A DNA stretch of 33,811 nucleotides, taken from contig CANHZI010000032.1 of the NCBI GenBank assembly GCA_947464955.1, positions 1-33,811 on the forward strand. The letters run 5' to 3'. This document shows positions 9,784 through 17,523 of this stretch, piece by piece. The DNA is from Oxalobacteraceae bacterium (GTDB lineage Bacteria; Pseudomonadota; Gammaproteobacteria; Burkholderiales; Burkholderiaceae_D). The position numbers were made by a program, and so were the translations under genes. Under the pieces are notes generated by a model, which worked only from the letters and a program-made list of their open reading frames with translations, made no database searches and was not told the DNA's origin. Numbering within the stretch: position 1 is the stretch's first letter; every line of letters starts with the position of its first letter.

Positions 9784-10300
9784 GAATGTGACTACGCTCG
9801 CCGACTCTCGTCGTCAACACGACGGTTTCTTATTAATACAAGATGGATGACACGCGATACTTGCGTTTTGTCAAAAGCCTTAGGTCTCGGGGACTTTATT
9901 CTGGAATCACGACATGAAGTTCGGTGGACGTGGGTAGTGGAGGCGACATACTGATATCCGCAAACGAGATTATTCAGCTATGCAGGAGTATAAAAAGTTC
10001 AGTTCTGAAACTCCATATATAGCGATGACAGTGTTGCAGATCACCGTGTTATTGGTTGGTGATAGTTCTATCGCTGCTAATGACTCACGTTCGTCAATGT
10101 CCAGAAACTTCGTCACGTGAAAACCTGCCATAAGTCACTTTTTTGACAATTGCCAACATAATTAATTTTCGTCAGCGCAAACTCGTTTCGGTTCGATCAG
10201 GGCGCTAATCAAAATACCTGATGACTTCACAACCAGTTTCGATGCCTGCGCTTCGCACATGAATATGTCAGTTTAGTTTGAATTTCAGGAGAGTATTTTT
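9784..10300. promoter_or_regulatory. Divergent control region between the assembly and export units
   Basis: About 500 bases without a credible gene separate the leftward assembly operon from the rightward export unit, so promoters for both should lie here. Visible elements: a nested inverted repeat at 9985-10014 (GGAGT/ACTCC outside, TTCAG/CTGAA inside); the palindrome TCACGTGA at 10113-10120; a TTGACA at 10143-10148 without a good -10 box at normal spacing. A strong AGGAGAG ribosome site sits seven bases before the ATG at 10301. I could not identify a confident promoter, and a non-sigma70 promoter is possible. Confidence 0.5.
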
Positions 10301-11431
10301 ATGTATTTACCATCTAAAGCATGGATCTTAAAAATTAGTTTTGTAAGTGTCGCGCTTGTTCTGACTGCTTGTGCTGCATCCTCGCGCGGTCCCCTCGGTA
10401 ATCTCAAGGATGCGGAAAATCTCGTTGGTGACAAGGCTCCGGTTCTCACCGCCATTACGCCTGAACTGATTCGTCATCAGCAGGAACAAAGAAACCTGCA
10501 AATTGGACAAAGTATCGCGCATCTGAAGGAACAACCATCGTCCTACAAAATTGATAGCGGAGATATTTTAGCCATTGTCATATGGGGACACCCTGAACTT
10601 GCTGGAACCACGATGGACACATTGACGCCAGCGATGGGGACAGGTGAATTGACGCCAACTGCGGCGCCACCAGCAGGCTTCGTGGTTGATGAAAAAGGCA
10701 TGTTGCAATTTCCCTTTGCTGGCGAATTGAAAGTGGCTGGATTAAATGAACTGCAAGCGCGCGATGTGTTGGCGACTGCAATTTCTAAGTACATTAGAAA
10801 CCCGAGAATCACTCTACGAGTACAAGCGTATCGAAGTAAGCGCATCTATATCGATGGTGAGGTGAAAATTCCCGGATTATTAGTGATTAACGACATCCCT
10901 ATGACACTGGTGGAGGCACTAAACAGGGCAGGTGGTGCATTGCCTTCGGGAGACCAAAGTCAGATCGTGATAAGTCGCGCTGACATCACGTACAAAATCA
11001 ACTTCCCTCTGATGATGAAACGAGGTGAAGACCCCGCCAAAATTATGTTACGTCACGGCGATGTTGTTCGGGTGCCGTCTCGCGACGAAAGCAAAGTCTT
11101 TGTTGCTGGTGAGGTGGTTAGTCCGAAGTCACTGACGATGCATGACGGCAGGTTGACCTTGAATGAAGCCTTAGGTGAGTCGGGCGGAATCAACCCGATC
11201 ACGGGCGACGGCGGGCGCGTCTATGTCGTGCGAAATTCGAGCAAAGACATTGTAGTGTTTCAGTTGGATGGCAATTCACCTGCAGCGATGGCGATAGCGG
11301 AAAGTTTCGAACTCAATCCTAGAGATCTCGTCTATGTCGCAGCGACGGCGCTCACCAATTGGAATCGAACCATTAGTCTGATATTCCCAAGTGCCTTGTC
11401 CACCGCTGTGGGCGCTGCAAAAACGCCATAG
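10301..11431 (+). CDS. Wza-like polysaccharide export outer-membrane lipoprotein
   Basis: Forms the outer-membrane channel through which the finished polymer leaves. The 376-residue protein begins with a lipoprotein signal peptide ending in LTAC (lipidated Cys24). The polysaccharide export domain follows (YKIDSGDILAIVIWGHPEL, residues 82-100, to about 176), with a Pro/Thr-rich insertion near 110-125, then two SLBB-type domains (about 180-260 and 265-345). The C-terminus NWNRTISLIFPSALSTAV is an amphipathic segment like the Wza helix that lines the pore. A strong AGGAGAG site fixes the start. It is first in the rightward unit, 90 bases before the Wzc-like gene, which matches the usual partner arrangement. 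Confidence 0.93.
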   Translation: MYLPSKAWILKISFVSVALVLTACAASSRGPLGNLKDAENLVGDKAPVLTAITPELIRHQQEQRNLQIGQSIAHLKEQPSSYKIDSGDILAIVIWGHPELAGTTMDTLTPAMGTGELTPTAAPPAGFVVDEKGMLQFPFAGELKVAGLNELQARDVLATAISKYIRNPRITLRVQAYRSKRIYIDGEVKIPGLLVINDIPMTLVEALNRAGGALPSGDQSQIVISRADITYKINFPLMMKRGEDPAKIMLRHGDVVRVPSRDESKVFVAGEVVSPKSLTMHDGRLTLNEALGESGGINPITGDGGRVYVVRNSSKDIVVFQLDGNSPAAMAIAESFELNPRDLVYVAATALTNWNRTISLIFPSALSTAVGAAKTP

Positions 11432-11521
11432 CATTTTGTTTCGAGTGTGATCGCATCGCATCGTAAGTGGACATGAAAATGTCGCTGAAAAGCGTTCTAA
11501 CTTCCTTCTAAGTGAGCCAGT

Positions 11522-13834
11522 ATGACAATGCAAATTAATCAAAATATTTTGTCTTCGCCAGCGCCAAATTTTGCTGTCCTGAATAAAGATATCGAACAAG
11601 CTTTTCCCATCATCATACCGGCGGAAGAGTCGATTGAAATGTCGTCTATTGTCGATACCTTCGTTGATCATCGATGGATGATTATCAAACTGATGATGAT
11701 CGCTTTATTGATCGGTTTGCTTGTCGCGTTTGGTACCAAACCGATCTACGAGTCGACCATGTTAATTCATGTCGAGGACGATAAACCCAATACCTCAAAG
11801 AATATGCTCGGCGATATATCTTCCTTGTTTGACGTCAAGGCAGCCGCCATTTCTGAAATGGAGATTCTCAACTCCAGACTGGTTATTTCAAGAGCCGTGG
11901 ATCGCCTTGGTCTATACATCGATGTCAAACCACGTCTATTTCCTGTGATAGGAAGATGGTTCGCAAAAAACAATCTGCAGCTTTCAGAACCTGGCATATT
12001 CGGATATGGCGGCTATGTTTGGGGGAATGAGAGTCTGAATGTGAACACATTTTATGCGCCGGAGAGTTTTCAGAATAAGGAGTTCGTCGTCACCATCGGG
12101 GAAGCAGGAAAATTTCGATTGCAGCAAAAGGAATTGCAATTCGACGTCAATGGTGTTTCTGGTAAACCGCTTTTGGTCAAAGTAAAAGATGGGACCATAG
12201 AATTATTGCTACAACACGTCAATGCTAAACCAGGTGCGCAGTTCTTGTTGAGATACATCCCTAAATTTCAGGCCATAGAGTCGATTCAAAATGCGATGAC
12301 CGTGGTCGAAAAGGGGAAGCAATCTGGAATCATTAGTGTCACCCTTGAAGGTACAGATGCGCGGCTGGTTAATGACACACTCGTTGAAATTGGCCGGGAA
12401 TATGTCAATCAAAACGTGCATAGAAAATTAGAGGAGGCGGAAAAGGCACTCATATTCCTAGATAAGCAGTTACCAAATTTGAAGCAAAACTTGGAGCAGT
12501 CCGAGGCAAAGTACTATGATTTTAGAAATACACATGGCACGATAGACTTAGCCGAAGAGGCCAAATTAGCCTTGCAACAGGGGGTGGTGGAGAAGGCAAA
12601 GCGACTTGAGTTACAACAAAAAATGGAAGAACTTCTGGTGAGCTTTACGCCTTCCCATCCACTGATTGTAGGTCTTGATAAGCAAATTCAGAAAATGACT
12701 TCCGAAATTAATTCAAGAACCGCACACATTCGGGAGCTGCCATTTTTAGAAGGAAATTTATTGCGCTTAAGTCGTGATATGAAGGTCAATAACGAGCTAT
12801 ATTCCGCACTCCTTAATTCAGCACAGCAATTGCGTTTAATGAAAGCGGGTAAGGTGAGCAATGTGCGATTGATTGATGCGCCTATGCTTCCTGATACGCC
12901 GGCAAGACCAAACCGTTCTAAAATTATCGGCATCTCAGTCTTGCTTGGACTGTGTTTGGGGATAGCAGTCGCATTTTTTAGAAAAGCTTTTCAGAGGGGC
13001 ATCGATAGTCCGCACAAAATCGAGCAGATGCTAGGAGCACGCATGCTCTATGCGACGATACCGCATAGCGAGACTCAGGCTAAATTGTGCTCAAAAAACG
13101 GCAATCAATCTCACACGCTGCCGATTTTGGCCAGTGTCAGCTCTGAGGATATTGCCATCGAGAGCTTACGAGGTTTTCGAACCGCCTTGCTATTTTCGAT
13201 GCCGCAATGCAGGAATAATATTGTCCTTATTTCGAGTCCGACACGTGGTCTTGGAAAATCCTTTGTTGCGGTCAATTTCGCGGCAGTGATGGCATCTAGC
13301 GGGAAAAAAGTATTGTTGATTGATGCCGATTTTCGCGAAGGCCATCTGCATCGCTATTTTGATGTCGAACGTCGGAATGGCCTTTCAGAGGCGATAGCCA
13401 ATCTCTCTTTGTTAAAAGAAGCGATTCACCCCAAAGTGCAAACCAACTTGGACTTCCTCTCTACGGGAAAGCTACCGCCGAATCCGTCGGAATACTTACT
13501 TCATCCTAATTTTGGCACCGTGTTGCAAATACTATCGGTTGAATACGATTTCATACTACTTGATACACCTCCCGTACTGGCCGTATCGGATGCCTTGACG
13601 ATAGGTTCGTATGCTGGTGCGGTGTTTCTACTTACCAGAGCGAATGTCACCACCGAATCCGAAATTACCGAAACTGTGATGCGATTGAGTCACGCTGGAA
13701 TTACGCCGCAGGGACTCATCTTCAATGACTTCAAAATGCGTAAGCGTCAAGTCGAAAAATACAGCTATGGATCGCGCTCAGAATTGCGACATTCCGAGCC
13801 GCATGAGCTATTGAATTTTCAGACAAAGCGGTAG
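11522..13834 (+). CDS. Wzc-like polysaccharide copolymerase and bacterial tyrosine autokinase
   Basis: Inner-membrane partner of the Wza channel, controlling chain length and export through phosphorylation cycles. The 770 residues hold an N-terminal Wzz domain with TM1 at 52-70, a long periplasmic coiled-coil region (about 300-440), the proline-containing PARPNRSK (460-467) before TM2 (468-486), and a cytoplasmic BY-kinase domain: Walker A SPTRGLGKS (572-580), Walker A' VLLIDADFREG (597-607) and Walker B ILLDTPP (678-684). The tail has only two tyrosines (Y747, Y749), fewer than the tyrosine cluster of E. coli Wzc, so autophosphorylation may be reduced. It lies directly downstream of the export lipoprotein. 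Confidence 0.93.
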   Translation: MTMQINQNILSSPAPNFAVLNKDIEQAFPIIIPAEESIEMSSIVDTFVDHRWMIIKLMMIALLIGLLVAFGTKPIYESTMLIHVEDDKPNTSKNMLGDISSLFDVKAAAISEMEILNSRLVISRAVDRLGLYIDVKPRLFPVIGRWFAKNNLQLSEPGIFGYGGYVWGNESLNVNTFYAPESFQNKEFVVTIGEAGKFRLQQKELQFDVNGVSGKPLLVKVKDGTIELLLQHVNAKPGAQFLLRYIPKFQAIESIQNAMTVVEKGKQSGIISVTLEGTDARLVNDTLVEIGREYVNQNVHRKLEEAEKALIFLDKQLPNLKQNLEQSEAKYYDFRNTHGTIDLAEEAKLALQQGVVEKAKRLELQQKMEELLVSFTPSHPLIVGLDKQIQKMTSEINSRTAHIRELPFLEGNLLRLSRDMKVNNELYSALLNSAQQLRLMKAGKVSNVRLIDAPMLPDTPARPNRSKIIGISVLLGLCLGIAVAFFRKAFQRGIDSPHKIEQMLGARMLYATIPHSETQAKLCSKNGNQSHTLPILASVSSEDIAIESLRGFRTALLFSMPQCRNNIVLISSPTRGLGKSFVAVNFAAVMASSGKKVLLIDADFREGHLHRYFDVERRNGLSEAIANLSLLKEAIHPKVQTNLDFLSTGKLPPNPSEYLLHPNFGTVLQILSVEYDFILLDTPPVLAVSDALTIGSYAGAVFLLTRANVTTESEITETVMRLSHAGITPQGLIFNDFKMRKRQVEKYSYGSRSELRHSEPHELLNFQTKR

Positions 13835-13945
13835 ATATGTTTTTCGCTTATTGAATCGCGTGTCCTGAAGATCTAAGCGTGAAGTGTGCTGTTGCTAATT
13901 TCTATTTTCCTCACCAATGATATCTTTTGATTGAATGGATTATCT

Positions 13946-15115
13946 ATGCCAACCGAGTCAAATCGCGCCTTCGCGGGAATGCGTACAATTCAGGCACCGT
14001 TACCAACGGATGTTTTTTTTCAAGAAGGTTTTCGCGGCGATGCAGTCGAGTTGAGAGAGTTTGTTGTCACATGCCACGACAATGAAGTGCCTGATTTTGT
14101 GGAAGCGGAGTTAGAGCGCCTGTATGGCAATTACTACTCGACAGTTGCGCATTTTATAGCAGAGAAAAGATTGCAAAATGCAAGTGCTTATGTTGAACGA
14201 AATGGTGGTGTCATCAATTCCCTGATCTTGTTTCAACAAGAGGGCAAGGTGGTTACCGTGTTGAACGAAGTTGTTTCATTTTCACAGGATGAAATCGAGC
14301 GCTTCACTCATTTTTTGTTTCGGCGAGATTCGACTATTTCGTCCATTGTATTTTGCGCAATCGAAGTTCAGTTGCGCGACTTTTCTCTTCCTTTTCAGCG
14401 GCTTAACTATCTGGAAGACATAACAATCAAACTTCCGTCTAGTGTTGATCAATTTGTTTCTGGATTGGGTAGTAGTGTTAGACGGAACTTGAAGCGTTAC
14501 GAGAGACTAATCGTGGCTGATTATCCGTCTTTCGCTTTTCATTTCTTTTCCGACGATGAAATCCAGGCACAAGATATTCATGACATTGTCGTGTTAAATC
14601 AGGCAAGGATGAGTGAGAAAAATAAAGTATCTGCGATCGATGAGGCAGTGGAGCAAAATCTTTTACTGCAATCGCGCCGACAGGGGCTAGTGTGTGTCGC
14701 CACTATCGACGGGAAAATATGCGCTGGCGCCATTTGCTTTCGTACAGGGAAGAACTATTTCATGACGGTGATCGCACATGATTCTCAATATGGCGCCTAT
14801 CGCTTAGGTAACTTGTGTTGCAAGAAAGTGATCTCTCGTTGTATTGAAAACGGTGGAAATGAGTTTCATTTTTTGTGGGGTAGATATGAATACAAATATA
14901 TGCTCTCAGGCGTTCAGCGCGATTTGTTTCGAGTAGTAATTTATCGATCGAGGTTACAGCAGTTGTTGCAGTTGCGATTGGCGTTGAGGGTGTGGATTAG
15001 TGCGCAAACGCGGGCGTTGCGCTTGTATTTACTGGACGCAAAGAAGTCCGATGGTGTGTTTCCGCAAATCGCGCATCGCTGTTTGACAGCGGCTCGTCGT
15101 CTTAGAAATAGATAG
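13946..15115 (+). CDS. CelD/BcsL-FemAB-type GNAT acyltransferase
   Basis: A soluble 389-residue protein resembling the GNAT-fold 'CelD/BcsL' group found in cellulose and EPS loci. The central region looks like the Acetyltransf_6 (FemAB-like) domain: SSVRRNLKRYERL (about residues 175-190), then AGAICFRTGKNYF and the closing block FHFLWGRYEYKYMLSG, where the chain would contact substrate. The C-terminus is rich in Arg and Leu. An in-frame TTG lies 15 bases upstream at 13931, but the ATG at 13946 has the better, if weak, ribosome site. Placed between the Wzc-like kinase and the GMC oxidoreductase, it probably acylates a sugar or lipid-linked intermediate. The substrate is unknown; assignment is by pattern only. 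Confidence 0.8.
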   Translation: MPTESNRAFAGMRTIQAPLPTDVFFQEGFRGDAVELREFVVTCHDNEVPDFVEAELERLYGNYYSTVAHFIAEKRLQNASAYVERNGGVINSLILFQQEGKVVTVLNEVVSFSQDEIERFTHFLFRRDSTISSIVFCAIEVQLRDFSLPFQRLNYLEDITIKLPSSVDQFVSGLGSSVRRNLKRYERLIVADYPSFAFHFFSDDEIQAQDIHDIVVLNQARMSEKNKVSAIDEAVEQNLLLQSRRQGLVCVATIDGKICAGAICFRTGKNYFMTVIAHDSQYGAYRLGNLCCKKVISRCIENGGNEFHFLWGRYEYKYMLSGVQRDLFRVVIYRSRLQQLLQLRLALRVWISAQTRALRLYLLDAKKSDGVFPQIAHRCLTAARRLRNR

Positions 15116-15181
15116 ATAGTAGGGTATTTTTTTTGTGTCAGCTTAATGACACCAATGATGTATTTTTTTGAGAAAACGATC

Positions 15182-16843
15182 ATGTTCATTGATACGCGAT
15201 TTGTCGATGCAAACTATAAGGTTAAGGCGACTGTTTGCATTATAGGTGCCGGCGTTGCTGGCATAACACTAGCATTGGAGATGGAACGTCTAGGCATCAA
15301 CACCTGTGTGTTGGAAAGTGGTGGTTTAAAGCCGGATAATGAAACTCGAGATCTTTATCGTGGCGAGGATATTGGTTTGCCCTACCAGTTTTCTGACGGC
15401 TGTCGTAGTCGTTTCTTGGGTGGCAGCAGTAACTGTTGGGGAGGATGGTGCCGTCCGCTCGATCCTTGGGATTTTGAAAAGCGTGATTACATCCCCTTCA
15501 GTGGTTGGCCTATCAACCTCAATGACCTGATGCCTTACTATCGACGGACACATGAGTTGTTAAAGTTGGGACCGCACAATTTTGACCCTGCATATTGGGC
15601 CAGCCAGATTGGCCGGTCAGATGTTCGGCGCCTGCCACTGCCTACTGGAAAGGTGCGCGACACGATTTCGCAATTTAGCCCCCCAGTTCGTTTTGGAAAA
15701 CTCTATAGAAAAAACTTAGCGGATGCTCAGCATGTGCGTGTTTTCTTGCACGCCAATGTGCTTGATATTGAAACAAAAAACACGCCGCAGACGGTGTCGG
15801 GTGTACGTGTGGCGACGTTGAATGGACGCAAGATGTCGGTGACAGCGGAGATATTTGTTTTGGCCACGGGAGGTATAGAAAATGCGCGTCTCTTATTGGC
15901 GTCGAACAAAACCCACACACAAGGCCTTGGAAATGCGAACGATCTAGTGGGCCGTTTTTTCATGGATCACCCGCGATTACAATCTGGAAAAATTCGTTTT
16001 CACAAAGAATGGTCCCGCAATAAGTTATTTGACATTAAGTATCACTACATGAATTCTGCAGTCGCAGCGCATGGAACTCATATTGCTGCACAGTTAGCAT
16101 TGACTCCCGATATTTTGAAGTCGGAACGTCTGCTGAATTCACGGGTATGGTTTTCATCTGTCTTTCCAGGGGAGGGCACGGCTGGCGCACTGGCACTTTT
16201 CCGATGTAAGCAAGCTCTGCTCAATAAGGAGCAGGCTGGTTGGCGCTTAAGTCGTGATCTGGCGACGATGATGAGTCATCCTGTTGATACGGTCGGATAT
16301 GGGTTTACCCGATTGTTTCAACCGCGTGCCCTGATTCGCGATGTCAAGTTTCAGATCATCGTAGAACCGGAACCGAATCCGCATAGTCGTGTAACGCTGT
16401 CGACGACGGAAAAAGACGCGCTAGGAATGCCCCGTGTCGAAGTCGACTGGCGACTAAGTGCGAATGTACAGAGAACCTTCGATCGAACTCTTGCCATCAT
16501 TGCGGAGGAAATGCAAATCGCTGGCGTTGCTGACGTAACACTTGATCCGCCAATTGAGGGCGGGGCATGGCCATCCAATTTAGAGAACGAAGGCACCTGG
16601 CATCACATGGGGACAACACGTATGCATGACTCACCGCAATTTGGTGTCGTGGATCGACATTGCAAAGTCTATGGATTGAATAATCTCTATATTGCTGGTA
16701 GCTCGGTCTTTCCCACTGCTGGTGCAAATTTCCCTACCATTACGATCGCCGCTTTGACGTTCAGATTGGCAGAACACATTTTTGATGTGGTTAGAAAACC
16801 TGTTCCAATCGTGACTCAACAATCGGAAATGCAGTATGCCTAG
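15182..16843 (+). CDS. GMC-family FAD-dependent oxidoreductase
   Basis: A flavoenzyme of the glucose-methanol-choline group, oxidising an alcohol group of a sugar or other polyol. From the ATG at 15182 (GAGA a few bases upstream) it has 553 residues; an in-frame ATG at 15146 would add 12. The FAD-binding GAGVAG is at 22-27, the family signature GGSSNCWGGWCRPLD follows near residue 80, and the C-terminal domain has HHMGTTRM (H474/H475) with the partner Asn at 516 (GANFPTITI), the GMC catalytic pair. No signal peptide is seen, so it is probably cytoplasmic. It follows the acyltransferase by 66 bases, which points to one transcript and a role in modifying EPS precursors. The substrate cannot be read from sequence. 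Confidence 0.9.
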   Translation: MFIDTRFVDANYKVKATVCIIGAGVAGITLALEMERLGINTCVLESGGLKPDNETRDLYRGEDIGLPYQFSDGCRSRFLGGSSNCWGGWCRPLDPWDFEKRDYIPFSGWPINLNDLMPYYRRTHELLKLGPHNFDPAYWASQIGRSDVRRLPLPTGKVRDTISQFSPPVRFGKLYRKNLADAQHVRVFLHANVLDIETKNTPQTVSGVRVATLNGRKMSVTAEIFVLATGGIENARLLLASNKTHTQGLGNANDLVGRFFMDHPRLQSGKIRFHKEWSRNKLFDIKYHYMNSAVAAHGTHIAAQLALTPDILKSERLLNSRVWFSSVFPGEGTAGALALFRCKQALLNKEQAGWRLSRDLATMMSHPVDTVGYGFTRLFQPRALIRDVKFQIIVEPEPNPHSRVTLSTTEKDALGMPRVEVDWRLSANVQRTFDRTLAIIAEEMQIAGVADVTLDPPIEGGAWPSNLENEGTWHHMGTTRMHDSPQFGVVDRHCKVYGLNNLYIAGSSVFPTAGANFPTITIAALTFRLAEHIFDVVRKPVPIVTQQSEMQYA

Positions 16844-17165
16844 GTAATAACAGGATTGTCTGGCACGCAGCTTTGAGTGAAAACGAGATCGGTTTGCTTG
16901 CACTAGTTCCGCAGTTTTTGTGATACCACAAATGGACAATTGCTATCCGAATTGCTCGCGTTGTGCGCAAGATTAATCACATGATTTTTTTTAAATATCG
17001 TTAGTTTATCTGCTGCGTACTAATGTGAATTTGTTCCTCTCAACTAAATTTTTCATTTACTCTTTTGATCGTGCAATGACGATTCTTTCGTCAGCGTACA
17101 AAGGAGATTTTTTCTTGGTGTTTTCCAATAACCACGTGATTTCTTGTGATCTGATTTTCATTAAG

Positions 17166-17190
17166 CTCGCACTCGATGTGCGAGTTTTTT
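17166..17190 (+). terminator. Rho-independent terminator
   Basis: CTCGCAC and GTGCGAG make a perfect seven-pair stem around a five-base loop, followed at once by six T residues. It would end transcription from the export unit, or of a small RNA, before the beta-helix gene. Confidence 0.85.
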
Positions 17191-17423
17191 ATGTTCCAAA
17201 AATGTGTGAGACATTTGCAGAAGCGTTTATCTTTGGTATCGAGTCATGTCGACTTTAAAGAATTTTTGTTTTGTGAGTTTGTTCTAAGAGTTTGTTTTTT
17301 ACGGTTGTAGTTTTTTAAAAAGATCGGATGAATTTGAAACATTGTGCGTGATTTTGCGGGTTAATTTGTGGGTGTTAATTGGTCATAATGAAGCAAAAAA
17401 CATATTGCTAAGACACCATGGAC

Positions 17424-17440
17424 ATTTCACAATGTGAAAT
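17424..17440. promoter_or_regulatory. Perfect palindrome, candidate activator/operator site
   Basis: ATTTCAC-AAT-GTGAAAT is a perfect inverted repeat with a three-base centre. It ends six bases upstream of the -35-like box of the candidate promoter for the beta-helix gene, so its centre falls near -49 of the predicted start, a position common for activator sites. The regulator is unknown. Confidence 0.45.
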
Positions 17441-17445
17441 ATTTC

Positions 17446-17474
17446 TTGCTTTGCGGCTACATTCTATTTACTAT
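17446..17474 (+). promoter_or_regulatory. Candidate sigma70 promoter of the beta-helix gene
   Basis: TTGCTT (four of six consensus bases) and TACTAT (four of six) are separated by exactly 17 bases and lie about 50 bases before the ATG at 17524, downstream of the terminator that ends the previous unit. The match is moderate. Confidence 0.4.
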
Positions 17475-17523
17475 TCGTGAAAAGAAAGTTTTCTTTTTAC
17501 CGTAGTTAAATTGGAGGTGCGCA

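Larger units (their letters stand above)
16844..17523. other. Long intergenic region between the oxidoreductase and the beta-helix gene
   Basis: 680 bases with lower GC and no reading frame I trust. It holds an intrinsic terminator at 17166-17190, a perfect palindrome at 17424-17440, a sigma70-like promoter at 17446-17474, an AAAAGAAA/TTTCTTTT inverted repeat just downstream (about 17479-17498), and a strong GGAGGTG ribosome site before the ATG at 17524. The 320 bases between the oxidoreductase stop and the terminator could be a long 3' UTR or a small RNA. A frame of 77 codons at 17025-17258 crosses the terminator and looks spurious. Confidence 0.6.

Noticed and set aside
10143-10170. TTGACA as the -35 of the export-unit promoter
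   Set aside because: No acceptable -10 box occurs at 16-18 base spacing.
17025-17258. 77-codon plus-strand frame in the gap before the beta-helix gene
   Set aside because: It runs straight through a strong terminator, has no ribosome site at its start and shows no protein-like composition.
17380-17470. Sigma54 (-24/-12) promoter upstream of the beta-helix gene
   Set aside because: TTGC occurs, but no GG at the required distance upstream.
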